From positions 11,085,234-11,149,233 of the forward strand of contig JAVUNC010000019.1 in NCBI GenBank assembly GCA_032173965.1: 64,000 nucleotides of DNA, read 5' to 3'. Shown here in pieces: positions 13,801-28,800 of this stretch. The notes under the pieces were generated by a model. The model ran no database searches, was not told the origin of the DNA, and saw only the letters and a program-made list of their open reading frames with translations. Position numbers and translations under genes: made by a program. Each line of letters begins with the position of its first letter. The first letter of the stretch is position 1. This DNA comes from Sitta carolinensis (lineage: Eukaryota > Chordata > Aves > Passeriformes > Sittidae).

Positions 13801-16800
13801 GTGCTTTGCTCTTTGGTAGTGGGTCAGCAGACTCTGGGTGCATGAGGTTGTGTTTAATCTGCTCGTCCTCAGAACTGGCTGGACAGGGAGCCTCAGTTTC
13901 TGGTGCCTGTTTGAGATGGAGGAGAACAGCTTGCCAAATCACATAGTGGATTTAGACAAGTATTTCAGATGTGTTGCTTAGACCTTGGCATAACTGCATA
14001 ACAGCATCGTTTAGGATTATGTACATTTTTATTAAATATGATAATGAAGTCAGTGCTTCCACCATAAACCTGTCATTTAACTCAAAATTATTTTTTAACT
14101 GATTCCGAGTTATTTTGTCTTTGCTTGGCTTGATTGTAAAGAAAATACAATTGGAAGCATTGTGTAGTTGAAATTATCATGCTTTTGCTCATTAAGAGTT
14201 TTATTTATACACACAGAAAATCGTAATTGTAAAAAGATGTTAGTGGAGAGGTTGAAGTTCTAAAAATGCTTCTTCCATTTCATTCTTTTTATCAGTTGCT
14301 GACTACACAAACCATAGTGGATAACTCCTTGAGGCAGTGGTGCTTTTATTGTACCTTAGGAACTTGAGTTGCAAAACTGGAGAGAGATTTTCTAGGGGGT
14401 TTAAAGCACAGCTTTTGAGAGCAGTTCTTTGACAGGTGTTGGAAGGGAGGAATCGAGCCTTTTCCTACACTGTGTGTTAGCAGTCAGGACCTTTGCACTT
14501 TGGATTCTCAGAAGTTCTTGCTGCTTGGTGAAGTGACTTGAACCATCCAGATTAATTCTCCTGATAAGAAAATGCCATAGTATTGTCTGTCTGGTTGCAT
14601 ATGTGAAACCTGTCCAAGGAACTTACCTCATCTCCCTGTCTATATGGAACACCTAGAGATGTTTGGATCTATCTGAAGAGGAAAACTAACTGCTCCATGC
14701 CTTAGGTCAGAAAGAAGCATGCAGACCTGATATGTTCTTCCCAGATAAAACAGATCTATGATTTCAAAAATAATGGTGTTGGATCCAGAGACCAAATTAA
14801 AAGCATATAGTTATAGATTAACTGAAGAACCAATGGACAATTTAAATTGGTGTGGCAAACTGCAAACAAGTGACCTATTCCAAGAATAGATGCTTTAAGC
14901 AAAGTGCCTCAGCACAAACCACTCTGTGGGGGAAGTTTGTAGCAATTTACCCACTGTGGCAGAGAAAGTCTTTGGAATGGAAGTAGGAGCAAGAGATGAC
15001 TGTCTCTTCCTCCAGCAGTAACAGTGTGGATCTGTTTTCATTAAAGCAGTTCTGATGCTTTTGCTTCTGTCTCACCAAGCATGCTTAGACTTACACCCAG
15101 TTACTTATGTGTGTGAGTGCACAAAGCACTGGACCCCTGCAGCATGAGGAGATATTGTCAGTGCTGCACTGAGATGCTGAACTGGACTCTTGCTGGGACA
15201 GTTTGTCACACATTTCCCCAGCTCAGCTGATGAACAATAGTTCATCATTTTGGTGTTTGGTAATTTGGCCATTCCCTTAGCTGTGTTTTACCCCATCCCA
15301 AGAACTGTCTTAACATGGTTTTGAGTTTCAACTAACAGTATCTTTTTTTTCTTTTTAGCAAGAAAATTTACCTTTATATGCACCTGGCTTTCAGTCACAG
15401 TATAAATAATTTGCTTTTCTTGATCTCTATCTAATGACCAGCCTGACAGTAGCGATTTTTTGGACAATTCAGAAGACATATACTACACTGCAAGATCTAA
15501 CCTGGTATTTTTCGTCTTATGCCTTTCTTTGTCAGTGTTAGTTTTGTCCTTGTTTTCCTTTTTCAAAGTTCATGTTTTGTCCTGTTGTAGTAGTGGTGTT
15601 TTCATCTGTGTAAAACCCATTCAATGTAACTATTAGTCTATATGTGTATTTCTGTAGTGTAGAAAGAAATTCTTACTATGTGCAGCATTAACGGTATTTA
15701 ACCTGTATTCATATTTACTTGAACCACTCTTATAGAAGGGGCTTAGTGTTACGCATTCATTCTAAATTCTTTACTGCCATACTGTGCCTAATTTATTATT
15801 TTTTTGGAGGATGATTGAATATAGAAGAAACATTTTCTTTGTATTTCTGTCTGGTAGGTTTTTTTTTTTTTAAAATGATCCCATGCAAGACTATAAAATT
15901 ATATAAGTGTAAGTCTGAATTCTCCAGATGGTAATTATGTTACAGAATGAATATACACTTAATAGAAATAACAGAAACTGGGCTTGTAACTGTTTTCAAT
16001 GGCATTTGGCATCATTTAAAGTCTAATACATTTTCCAAATTTTCTGTTGCTGCACTGCTAAAAAATTTGGTTTGTTAGTATCACACTGTAGAAATTAATC
16101 TAGGAAGTGAGTTTTCTGATTTCTCTTCTCTTTGTGTAGTTAGGTAAATAATGCATTCAAGTCTTGGACAGGCTGTTGAGAATAAGGAAGAAATATTCTG
16201 TACTAAATGAAGAGCATTAATCTACCAATTTTCTTGGATTTGTGAGATGTTTAATATAAGTGCACTGAGAGGGAAATGGGAGACTGGGGTATTTGAGAAT
16301 GTCTTGGGTTTTGTGTGATGCTTTTTGTTCTCAGGGGTTTTATGGTTTGCTTGTTAGATCATCTGTTGGCCTGATGCGACTTTAATCTGCCAGAAACTTA
16401 ATTTGTGAAAGTTTAGACTGTCTTGGTCTTTCTTGGAAAGAAATTTCTGTATTGCTTCCTTATAGGAACGGTTCACAAATTGTTTGGAGATCAGTAGCTT
16501 AGATTTCCCTACCTGGTGGCAACACCCCATCCTGTGCCGTTCCTCTGGATTTGAGAGTGTGGTTTTGGCTTTTCAGTTTGGTTTGCTTTTGGTTTCTCTT
16601 TGTAGTTTAACACTTCAAAAATTTTTTAAGGCTGCTTTCAGTGTTGTCACCTATCTTGCTAGCCTGGTGTCTGTGGGTCTAAGAGCAGAAGGAGAAAAAG
16701 TCTCATAACTGGACTGTCTTTTCCCATCCTTCTTCCACCCCATGCTGTTCAAGACACCCTTCAGAATTTGTGACTGTTATAAAACTTACCAAGTACTGTT

Positions 16801-19800
16801 GTCACAACCGTTGAGATGTGTTTTTAAAGTCACTCAACAGCACTTTCTCTGTTCCACTGACTCTTTACATCCTCCTGTGCTCATTGTGAATCAAAGTGGA
16901 GATTTCCGAGTTGGTGGTAATGCGTCGCCTGTTTGTGAGTTTCTTCAGTAAGATCTCACCCTTAAAGGAGATAATTACTAGTTGTTTCATTCTTCTGTAG
17001 GATGCACTAATCAGAGATTCTCTCTGTGTCTCCTTCCCCCACTCCTGCTCTGACTAGTATTGATTTCAAATGTTTTCATTGAGAAGTGGTAACATTAATT
17101 TAGAACTTGTGTAGCAAAGAATTCGGTCGGGGGTTTGCAGCTCACCATGCTGTCCATACTGTTGTCCTTGCCAGGTACATTGATACATTTGGTCATATTT
17201 AAATAATTTTGTCATGGTTGGTTTTTGTTGGTTTTTTTTGTTTTTTTTTTTTTTGGCTTATAAATGCAATCTGGGTTAAATCATTTATGATCATGTTTGG
17301 TAGCAGTTTTAGGTATGTTCTGTTTCGGCATAGCTATTCTGTGATTTTTAATTAGTTGTGGCAGAAAAGCTGAAATATTGGTAGGAAAAGATTGAACTAA
17401 AGAGATTGACATAGGTAACAGAGAACCTTACCCAGGAACATTTTTCTTTAATTTAAGTAATTTCACTCCTCACTACACATTCATATCTATGCTTTTTCTT
17501 TGCTGCAAGCCATGAGGACTTCTATCCTACTTTAGCTAGCATAGCTCTGAAAACACACAGCTATAGAATTTCAAGAGAGTCTTCATATCTCTTTAGCTTT
17601 AGGTAGTGAAATGGAACATAGTCCATAGGATCAGAAGAAAATAAGTGGAAATGGGGGGAAAAGTACCAGTGGTTTTTGCTCTTTTGTTTTCCTCCCCTAT
17701 ATGTTTTGGGTGTTTTCTGCTTGGAAAAAGTAATTAAGAAAATTAGATGCTCAGTTTTACTGCTAGGAGGCAAGGGGACGTTCATAGACAAAATCCATGA
17801 AGAACTGAAGTACAAGGGAAGAGGGGAACAGTAATGCACAGTAAAACTTCACTCAGCCACGAGGGAAGAATTATATTTAGCCTGTTGAAAAAAAAAAAAA
17901 AACCCAAACATACAGCTTGCTATTTCTGATGTGTTAAGCTATCCAGAGAAATTCAAGAATGCACTTCTTATTGAAATAAAGTCATTAAAATATAAAATAT
18001 GCCTTAGGTAGTGGTAGGCTCTTTTAAAAATTAACTTCCTCTTTGATGAAGCAATGAGATAGGAATTGCTTTGTCATCCTACTGAGAAGGAAACGTGTAT
18101 GTGCCTTCTTACTTGATATGGTAATAGTCCAAAGGTGATTTATATTTGTAATTCAGAGTTACTTCTACAACATTTTGTACCTTTCAGGTCTTAATTTTGT
18201 CACTTCAAATGGTTTTGTTAGATTTCAGGAACAGGAAATGTAAGAATTAACTGTGAATTGCTAGTTTGCTGTATACATTGTTTTGGTTTTGAAGGCCTGA
18301 ACACTGAAAAATAGGTTTCCAGGACAGCCCAGCCCTATAGAATAAATTAGGTTGATAAGACTGTTAAAGTTACAGTAGCAGTTAAGTTGCAATGAAATTC
18401 TGCAGAAATTAAGTCACAAGTACTTTACATTTAAGCCACAGAAGGTACTGTAGACTTGATCATTGGCAATTTTTTTCATGGCATGGCCTTACCATCAAAT
18501 GTTTTGAGGAAATCTCTATACTGTTTTTAATACTCCTTTTTGTCATTGATTACTTTGCACATGTGATTTTTCTGAGGAAATGGTGTGGCTTTCTACATGT
18601 CAGCTTCATTTAATTTTACCTGAGCTGTTGAGACAAGTGGTAATTGTTCCCCGTATTAGCTTTTTTCCAAAGCAGTCGCTGCCAGCAAAGAGCCCTCTGC
18701 TCTTGTACAGGGATGAATTGTTTCAGGGCTGAGCTGTTGGTAACCTGGGGTTGCATCTTTGATTTGATACCAAGATAATGTGTTTTTCCCAATAGAAATC
18801 CATCAATCATAAGATTTCATACCTTTATGTGTGGCTTTAAAAGAACCTTTTTCTATTGGGTTTTCTGGGGCTGTACAACAGCTCACTGGAGGTTTTGCTG
18901 GATACATGCAGTATTTCCCGGTGTTTCTGTATCAAATATGTAGCTAGAATAGGTTTAGTTAATATAAAATTATAAATTTTGTGTATTTGAATTAGAAGAA
19001 AAATGTATTTCACTTTTCAAAACCTTTCTAGCTCTCAGTATTTATCAAAAGGTCAAAAGGACAGATTTCCTTGGTAATAAAGTACTTGACCCTGCCTTTG
19101 GAGTGAAAAACAGCAATGTTTAAAGGGATTAGGAAGAGTATACATGTCCAATTAAAATCATAGTCAAATGTATGTTACAAAACAGTAAACTGATCAACAC
19201 AAACGTTTTGCCCTTTAAAACATTTAAACATAAGTAATTCTGCCAGATGCCATCTTTGTTAAGGAAGATTCTAGTAACTCTTAAAAGGTCTGGTGGTAGA
19301 GGAGGGCTCCTTTTGTTTTAGGTGGGTTTATTTATTTTCTCTTAATAATTTCCTTGTCATTGCTGTAGAGTGTATCTATAGCCATACATTGTACAGTGTG
19401 TAAATTCAAACGGACAGACATTTTGGGTCTGCTCAGCATTTGGCAACATTGAAGGCTCGCCTCTTCAAGGTGAAAATCTCAGATTTCATTACACTGTTCT
19501 GGGGTTACTTTTCTCAACAGTTTCCCAGTCTTTGTTCTGTCATCCTCTTACAGAGAGTCACATAACTTGTTTAACGTACCTGCTGTGAGTCTGGTGACAC
19601 CTTATGTTTCCAATCTCGTGATTTTCTGCTCTAGAGCCTGAATCCTCAAAATATCTGTGCTTGCAGGTGGAAATTTCTGAGATTGCATAGGAGTAATAGA
19701 AGTACTCAGAGCAAAGGAAGTTGAATCTCTTTCTTGTTGGTGGATTGTAGAACATCTGCTGGTGGTGAGGAGTCAGATTGATAGAAGTGGATGGAGTGTG

Positions 19801-22800
19801 GTGGTTTGGGGGGATCATTTAATCCTAGAAGAAAGATGTATAATAAAATTGATGCAGAGATTGAAAAGTCAGTCTCTCCATGGTTGATGAAATTCCAGCA
19901 CCAGGCTTTCATTTGCAATTTTTATTCAGCCCTCTAATGTAGTCTAGTTTCAGGTCTGGAGTTCTGGTTTTCTGAAGTTCTCATTTTCTGATGTTTTGGT
20001 TTTCTGTAATTCTTTACCAGGAAAAATGGGAAAAACAAGATGAAATATTTTTTGTAATGATATCTATGTTGTACATTCCTTCTGGGAGGAGGGATCGCTC
20101 TTGATGTCCCTCTGGTTTGACCAATGTGGGTGAAGAGGTTTGCCTTTCTCTCACCAATCACATTGGTCTGTGGAAATATGTAAATAAGGGAGAACAATTC
20201 CTAATACAAGTGATATTAGCCTTCTTGATGATTTAGAGTCTGTGTCGTGTGCTACCAGAAACAGCAACACTCTGATCTACACATTCTTTTACATCAAGTA
20301 ATTACATTGTGTTTTTTCCACAATATTTCACTTGTTTTGGGAAAATATGTAAAGTTACTGAAGCAACCAAATGTTTCTGAGAGCTGTGGTAGACACGCCC
20401 ATGTGCAAACTACTACTTAGCTTTACAGGGCAGACTAAAGGGTGCCATAAACAACCTGAAACTCCTTGGCAAGCAAAAAGTAATATTTACAGCTTTGTAT
20501 TAACGAGATTGTCCTGCAGCCTGGAACTGAGGGCTGCAGTGATTTCTACTTCATCAGCTTGGAACACTAGCAAATCTGGTGTGAGACTTTTCCTCTGATT
20601 TTGAGAAAAGGCTTTTTGAAAGATCAGTTCCATCTAATCCAGATTTATTCCTCTTAAACCTTGGGTATCTGGGCCTCTTGATGAAGGGTGACATGGTTTT
20701 TGGAAGTGGCCAGTTCAGCAGAAGATGTTGGGAGACTTAAAATGTTTCTTGAGTAGGAAAAGCGTAGCTACATTTGTCACTAATTTAGGGGATCAATAAT
20801 GTGTTTCTCCTGATGAATACACTCACTATTTTGGGAACAAATTTATGCTCAGATTTCTCCTGTTGTGATCCGTCTGAAGAAAAAAATAGACTGTAATTAT
20901 AGCAGTGTTCTCCCAGCAGATGCAGAACTGATTGTGCTTCAGTGAAGTCCCTGTATTCCATTAATGCATTAAATATTTATACCATTATGGTGTTTATTTA
21001 AAAATAGTGTTGAAGGCCTATTGCCGCATCTTTTTCTGTGTAGCCTGCACTCCATAATTGCTGGAATGTTTGACTTTGTTAATTCTGTTTTGTTGTTGTT
21101 TTTTTTTTTCCAAAGAAAACGTCTTCTTAATGTATACACACATTGGTATAACCAGAGCAATAAAAACACTTACTGGCCTCTCTGCTTACTTTTTAAATGT
21201 TACAACGTGCTGAGGGATTTCAGGCTCCCTGCCAAACTACTCCCCTTCTGAAATGACTGCTAAACATGCCAGTGAGGGGTAGCTGGATTCTCTAGGGGAT
21301 CTGGTAGATTGCAAAGTCCTAAAAATTTTTTTTTTTATTATTTTTGTTGTTTTGTTTCCTTGATTGCAGCTGACTTTATATTGAGCGAAGGATCTCTTGT
21401 GTGCAAGGAAGTGGTTTAGGTTAGAGTTAAAAATGAGAGATGGAGCAAACTGGCAGAGAGGAGATTCTTGGGTGCAGTGGGTCTGAGAGTGGTGTTGAAG
21501 GCAGGAAGGTCAGAGAATTCAGCTTGTTTGGTATCTCAGGTGTTGCAGAGGGGATAACAGTAGCATGGCACAGGGGGTGTGTTGGATGCTCACCTGTTCA
21601 TCTTAAAATATTCATTCTCTTATATTTTAGGATCTACAGCTAGAATATGGTCATGGTCCTCAGTGTGGCTACTTTTTGGGTGCAAATAAGTGAGTAAGCA
21701 ACTGCAGTTTCTGTCTTTAATTCATTCAAGACTATTTTAATATAAAGACACATGAGCTGAAAAGGATGTAGTAAAATAAGTCAGCTTGTTTCTCTCAGTT
21801 AAAATTCAAAAATCACTTATTTATTTCTAAAATGATAGTAGCTCTAATGATACAGAATTGCAGCACTTTTCAGTATTTGAGGCTATATTTACCATATTGT
21901 CTTTGTGGTGGTGTAAACTTCCTTTTAAGATCTGTTATCTTGATCTACTTGTTTATAAAATACTCTGTATGCTAGGTCCCACAGAGCACAATTTTGTCCC
22001 ATCTGGGAACTGTCAGTGCTGCTTTTTGACATTACTTTATGCCCTTCTTTATCTTGTAGGAACATGCAGTTACAGATGCTTTAAAAAAATAAAACTTGCC
22101 TTTATTAGCAAGCCCTTTAACTTTATGCTCATACCTCTAATCATCTTGATGTATTAATCATATGAAATAATTCTCCTTGTAATTTTCCCTTTACACACAA
22201 TCACACAATTACTTAATTACAGTTATGCATGCCTGAATTAGGATGCCTAGCTTTGATTTGCTAAATGAAATCTTACTAAAAAGTGCAGAAAACCTAAGCA
22301 CAGAGCATGATATTTTTGCATAGTCTTTAACTGGGAAAAAAAATCAGTACTGATACCTTTTGAAATCCTTTTGTTCCTCAGTCCTGTGATTTTTCTCTGC
22401 GTTTTCAGATAAAAACATGAGTATGAAGTTCAGAATGTTACAAAAATTAACCAGGGAAGAATTGATTGATCTCAGCAGTAGTTTCCTACTTGTCAGGCTG
22501 TTTTGTTTAGTGTTATGATTTTCTTACGGATTTCTTTTAAATTGGATTAAAGTAACACAGTCCTAGTTTTACAGTAAGAGGAAAAAGGACTGTTGTGCTT
22601 AATAGCAATACATTAATAAGCACACATGAAAGGGTGTTGTGTGGACAACAAATTTTAAAAATTGCAGCTATGTTCACTCTATGTGGATGCTGGATGAATA
22701 TTCTGAAAGCCAGCTGATATAACATTCTTTGGATTGTTTACTGATAGACTCATAGGTGCTTTTGTTCTGTCTTTTGATAATTGTGCTTGTGTACCACAAT

Positions 22801-25800
22801 TAAATTATGTTCTTGTTCTTATTTAATGCTGAAGGAGTCTCTTAAAATCAGTTGAAGAAGAGCTACATCAGCGGTAATTCTATTTCTTTTTTCCTCTCGT
22901 GTGTGTTTCAAAAGTGATTCGTGCATTGATTTTTTTTCTGTCGCAACTGGTTCTTGTTTGTCCCTGTGCTTGCTGAAAGCCTGTGAGAGAGGCATAGTTG
23001 TCTAGATTGCAGCTGTACTTTAAATAAAGATGCAAAAAAAGGCAGTAAAATTCTGTAAACGAGGTAGATTTTGAGCTCATAATCTTTCACAACAGTCAAG
23101 GTGATTTTAATACAACTCAATCAACCACGGTACCTTCTTCATTTTCTTAGGGGACATGTGGCACATTTAGAAGATGATGATGATGCAGATGATGATTCTA
23201 AACAGTAAGTCTTCTTGTAAAAATAAATAAAATCAGATTCTTGAGTAAAAAAAAAAGTTGAATCTAGCATGTTCTGTTCCAGCATGAAAAAGTTGTCTTT
23301 CCAAGATGTACGTGAAAAAAGAGACTCATCAACCAACCAACCTAAACACAAGGGTAGCTGTCCACTGCAGATGGAATTTACTTTTATGCATAAGTCTGTT
23401 CTAAGTCATCAGTGTAAATTTTCCAAGGAATGGTTTTCATAAGTTTTCTTGTAACTCCCCTTTAGCTCACTGATAACCTAAACTTTCTCCTATCAACAGA
23501 GCAAATGTCAGGCCTATTCTGTTTCTCCCTGCTTTGTTCTGCACAAGTTTGTGCATCCTCAACAAATCAGTTCATGATGTTCTCTAGGGGGGAACCTGTG
23601 ATCCTTGTTTTCATATAGTATCTGAGGTTTAACAATGTTTGAAAATATTTGTGATACAGTTATTTGGATATAATAGTGCTCTTGACAAGTTAATGGTATT
23701 TATTTGTATGGCATTTATAAAAACCTGTGTATTTTTGAAGACTGCAATTTGAGTTTTCTCTCTGTTTTGTTTTTTCCCTGTAGTGCTACTATGAAACCTA
23801 AAGTGCCACCTCCTTTACCACCAAAGGTAAGCAAGGGGGATTTGGTTACTCAGAAGAAAAATGCCCTTCAAAGAAACAAATAAATGGAGCATATTTAAAT
23901 TACTATATTGGTGGCTCTTTACTTGTGAAAATTTCAGGATCTAAATGCTGGATGTAGCATGGATGCTGTGAATCTTTTTTCATTATTACTTTTAGTTTTG
24001 ATTATTACCGTCTCTTTCAGCCTAAATCCATATTTATCCCCAAGAAAGTTTTTCTTCTGAAAATGAAAATCAAGGGACAATCAAGAGATGCCCAACATCA
24101 GAGAGTCCAGCAAAATCTACATCTCATGTTCCACCCAGACCACCACCTCCTCGGTTACCTCCACAGAAATCTAATCCTTTAGGTAATAGAAGTGACCCCA
24201 AGAAGTATACAAGTATTTCTTAAATAATCTGACATGATTTTATTTCTGTATTCTTAGCTGTACACACATTAAAAGATATCGAGGTAATTTTTCTATGGTG
24301 GGAAGTTACAAAGAGTGCATGAAAGCCAAAATTCATGAAGAAAGCTTGCTTTGACTCTGAAGAGGGTCAAATGTACCTTCTCTCAAAGTCACTGACACAA
24401 TTCCTGCTGATGCCATTGGTGACACAATTGCTTTCCTAAGCAACAGACTTACAATGTAGAGTATTAGGATTGATAAAAAAGTATGTTTGTAGGTTTCAGG
24501 TTCAGTGTGTCAGCTGTTTGTCATTCGTCATGTCAAGAACAGAGTTCTGCTCTCATAGTTTGCTTTTGTGGGTAATGAACTGGCTTGGGGAGTAATAGGA
24601 GTAATTGTGTTTGTTTACTGTCTGCTCAGACTGTTCATTTTATGCCTTTGTCAGTCTGATGCCTTGAGAGTTGTCTTGGACTCTTAAGCAAGCTCAATGT
24701 CTGCCTCTTAATTGTTACTTGGGTACCTTTTCCTTGCTTTATTCTTAGTACTGCAGTTGATTTGTTAAAGTTTTGACTCTAACAAGGCTGTGTTTCTAAG
24801 GAATCAATAATTGAAGTGTTAGCTATTGGCAAGTATTTCTTTAAGTATGGTCAGCACATTTTCCCTCCTAACTGTGACTGTGTCCCTTTCCGTGCTCCTG
24901 TTAGAGTTGTTAGATTAGAGTTATATTAGAGTTGTTACATTAATTACTAAAAGTCATGGATGAGATTGAATGTGGCTTGATGGATATGTTTACATATAAG
25001 AATGTGCATGCTTCAGAAATAAGTTAGGGTATTTTATATTATATCATATATAGTATATGTTCTCACTTAATTGGAAATTCTGGCCCACTTAAAAGAGTTT
25101 TTAGGCTAGATTGCTCTTTGAGGTGAAGGTAGAGGGATACATTTTTAAATATGGATCTTTCTAGGTAATGGAGTAACTTCTTTGCAATTAAATGGTGAAA
25201 GAGAGGAACTGCCACATCAACAGAATGAAGCTAGAGACACTAACTTTTCAAGGAAAGAAAAGAAGGAAATACTGGTAGGTATTTAAGTTTCTGGATGTCC
25301 TTTTAGGGTTGTCTTGACTGTTCTACATATGCAAGGAGAAGGAGCAGGCATGCTCTTTAATATGGAAATTATGCTGGATGTCATCTTGTTTACTTTGAAT
25401 CAAAGCACGATTTTCCTTGATTGTCTAGTTGTGATACAGCCTTAGGCTGAAGCTTGTCAGTGTTTAATTTTCCCTAGAAACAAACATAATCACAAATATA
25501 TACAATTTGCTTGCTCTATCACACACCTAAGAGACATAATGAAAGCCAAGTCATGTGTTGTACTGAGCAATGACTGTTTAAGCAAATGGGGAAATGAGGG
25601 ATGGAATGTGTGTAGTGAGAATAGATTAAATGTAATATGAGACTGCCCTCTTTGAGGGCTGAGTGAGGCTGGAAATGTAACTTGTTTTTTTGTGAGAAGT
25701 GAAAAGGAAGTAGACTAGAAACATGGTGATGAGGTTTTGTTCTGTGTTAAGGAAGTGCCAGTAATACTGGCAGTTCTTTGGAAAGTAGGATTATCTGGAC

Positions 25801-28800
25801 AGCTTTGAACTTGTCATTTGAAATTGTGTGTTTGAAGTTTACCTGTAAAATACAGTTGTTCAGAAGCTCAGCTTGTGCTAGGAGAAATTAATACTGACAG
25901 GGCAAAGTGCCTATAGCACTGAGTGGCAACATTTAATGCTGTAATACTGAGGGTTGAGCAATTGTTACAATATTGCTTAAACTCTGTAGTACTGGAAATG
26001 GCATTCTTGCAGGCACTATTGTTGTCTGAAAATGTTGCACAAGACTGCAAACATTCAATGAGGAGGTATTAGGGAATCAGAGATTTTAATGAAAGAAAAT
26101 TATGCAGAGTGTTTGTGGTTGGGCTGTGTGTGGGGAGGGTATATACATGTTCAAGCACAGTGTGAGTGTAAACATACTTTTGAATTTTATTTTCTAGAAA
26201 CCAATTAGTAATGGCCTTCCTCCCACACCTAAAGTACATGTGAGTATTGCTGAGTCATACAAATGCATGGTGGAAGCAGGGTGAAAGCACATTGTTTGAA
26301 TGTTTGTAGTATTTATTTTTTTATTTAAATCTAATATGGCTTAGCAATGCTAAGCCAATGGTATGACTTAAATTTTGTTACTACTTGAAGAAAAAATATT
26401 CCTTTTGCTAACGTCACATTTTAATTTTTCATATGTATATTTTTAATATTTTTACTTCTACAGATGGGTGCTTGCTTTTCAAAGGTTTTCAATGGCTGTC
26501 CATTAAAAATTCATTGTGCAACATCTTGGATAAATCCAGATACAAGAGGTACTGTATGATGAGTATTATACACATTTTGTCCTCTCCTTGAATTTCAAGA
26601 GTGCTTAGATGAGCAGGACTTTTCCTTTTAAAACAGACATATATTCATATAAGCAGAAGTCATTCTTTAATTATGCCACTGCTGTCTAAAGTTGTGTTGT
26701 TTTTAAGATATATTGGATGAAGTTTTTTGCTTTGATTAGAAAGAGTAAATGACATGTTGAAGTTAAAGATTCTTCTCAACATTTTAGTCCAAAAGAAGAC
26801 AATCCTAATTTATTTGTAAAAAAATCTGAATTTTGGACTTCTTAGCTGAGATTAATTTCTTTATTGTTAACTTGATAATTTTTCCCCTTGAGATCTTTCT
26901 GGCCCTATAGGATTCTGCAGCTGTTTATTTTTGCATAAATTTTAGTGCTTTAATATCTAGCCTGATGAAAGGGAAAGTTGGTCATACTGTACTCACTTTT
27001 CTTGCCATTACACCCTTTGATTATAAGCTATATAGACATATTACTGAGTTGGTCAGCAAGAAAATATTTGGATTTTTTTAGAAACTGGAATTAGGGAAGT
27101 GTAAGTCCTTAGCAGTCGACATCATCTCATAGGAGATGTTTGCCTTGTTTGCATGCCTGTGTACAGTCCAGGGATTTGGTTACATTCAAGAAGTGAGGCA
27201 TCCACAGACTGCTGAGAAAATGTTCCAGTCAATACTGCTGTAGAAGTACTCTCAAAGAAGACAATGGGTATTTCCATAATATATGGAAATTTCTAAGTAG
27301 GATATGCTGAAATTATTCACGTGATTTTCCTGCTTGTGGTTGAATAGCTTTTTTTAAAAAATTTCAGTTAATGCTCAAAAAACCCCTGGAGCTTTCCTAA
27401 TGACCTAAAACAGACCCATTCATAAATTAAGGCTTCCTTATCAGGATTAATTTTCTGTGCTTTCAAACACCGTAACTATCATAGTTTGATTCCTTTCCAT
27501 GTGTGTAAATGTCTTTTTTTGGTAAAGGTGTACATACCTTTCTAAAATCAAGATTTTTACCTCTTTTTGTTTGTCTTTGCAGATCAGTACTTGATATTTG
27601 GAGCAGAAGAAGGTATTTACACACTGAACCTCAATGAACTTCATGAAACATCAATGGAGCAGGTATATTTCTGGTTCAAAAAAAAAAACACATCACATTT
27701 TTAACCACTCAGATTAATGTTGTATAATCCATGTAGCCCTGGTTTTTACTATATCTACATAGGCACTGGCTATACTGAGAATTACTTTAAATATTTGCTA
27801 TTGAGGATACTTTTCAGTCATGTTTGTGCTTGTAGGCTGAACCGTGTTTATATAGGAGATCTTCATCTGTCTGTGTTTTGAACTTCATCATAGTGCATTG
27901 TTCTGCAGTTAAATGATTAGGTAAATAGTATGGAATTTCCCTGATGCATTTTGCGTGAAAGTTATTATTTTCCTTAAAACTTCGTTGCAACACAGAATTT
28001 TTGCAATGAACACTGTTTCAGCTGCAGGGAAGCAGGGAGATCCTCTATTCACAGGAGTCCATTCTTGTCATCTTAAAAGGAGCTTTGCTAATGAGACTCA
28101 GCTCACTGAATTCCACCTAAAGCTGTGTCTTTGCAAAGTCTTAGAAAAAGTAATTCTTTTAAAGGGATGCTGGGGAGGAGGAAAAGCAAGTTGCAAGCCT
28201 TTCTGTATCCTCCAGCTCTTTTGTTACTCTCTAAGAGACTTGTTTTCTTTTCTGCCTTCTCCCTACTGTAGGGAGCTGTGCATCTGCCATCAAGAAAGAG
28301 GAATTTGCAAGGATTGCCTTCACACACTAAGCTGGAGGCGCTGGTGTTTGTTGATCCTCCAGGGTCCAGACATTGTAGGATGTCTGTTATGTTGAAAGGG
28401 AGCCCTTTCTGAGGCCTAGCTGAGATCAGTGTAACCCATAATCATACTGGTGCTTGAGTTACCTGGCTTAAACTCGGCTCAGGTACCACTCTGCTGCTGC
28501 GTTGTAGCAACTACCCTGAGAAATAGCACTAATGCAATAATTCTTTTAGGCCAGGTAGACCAAGGAAAGGTTTGGGTTTTCTCTTTACTGTTTGGGGTTT
28601 GGTTTTTAGCTGGCAAGGAAGGAGAAGAGCTGTAATGAAAGTCATGTAATATGTTGCCTAGTGAGCTTTCAGGGAAATGATTTAATAAGCACTTAGAGAC
28701 AAGAAGAAATGCATGCTAACACAGCCAGTCATGTGTGGAACAAGAGGAATGAGTGAGGTCAATTAACCTGCTAATTTGAAGAATTGCTGTTCTTTAATCC

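Noticed and set aside
27955..28395. 146-codon plus-strand open frame in a MAP4K3 intron
   Set aside because: Cysteine-rich low-complexity composition, no domain, no splice logic; likely chance.
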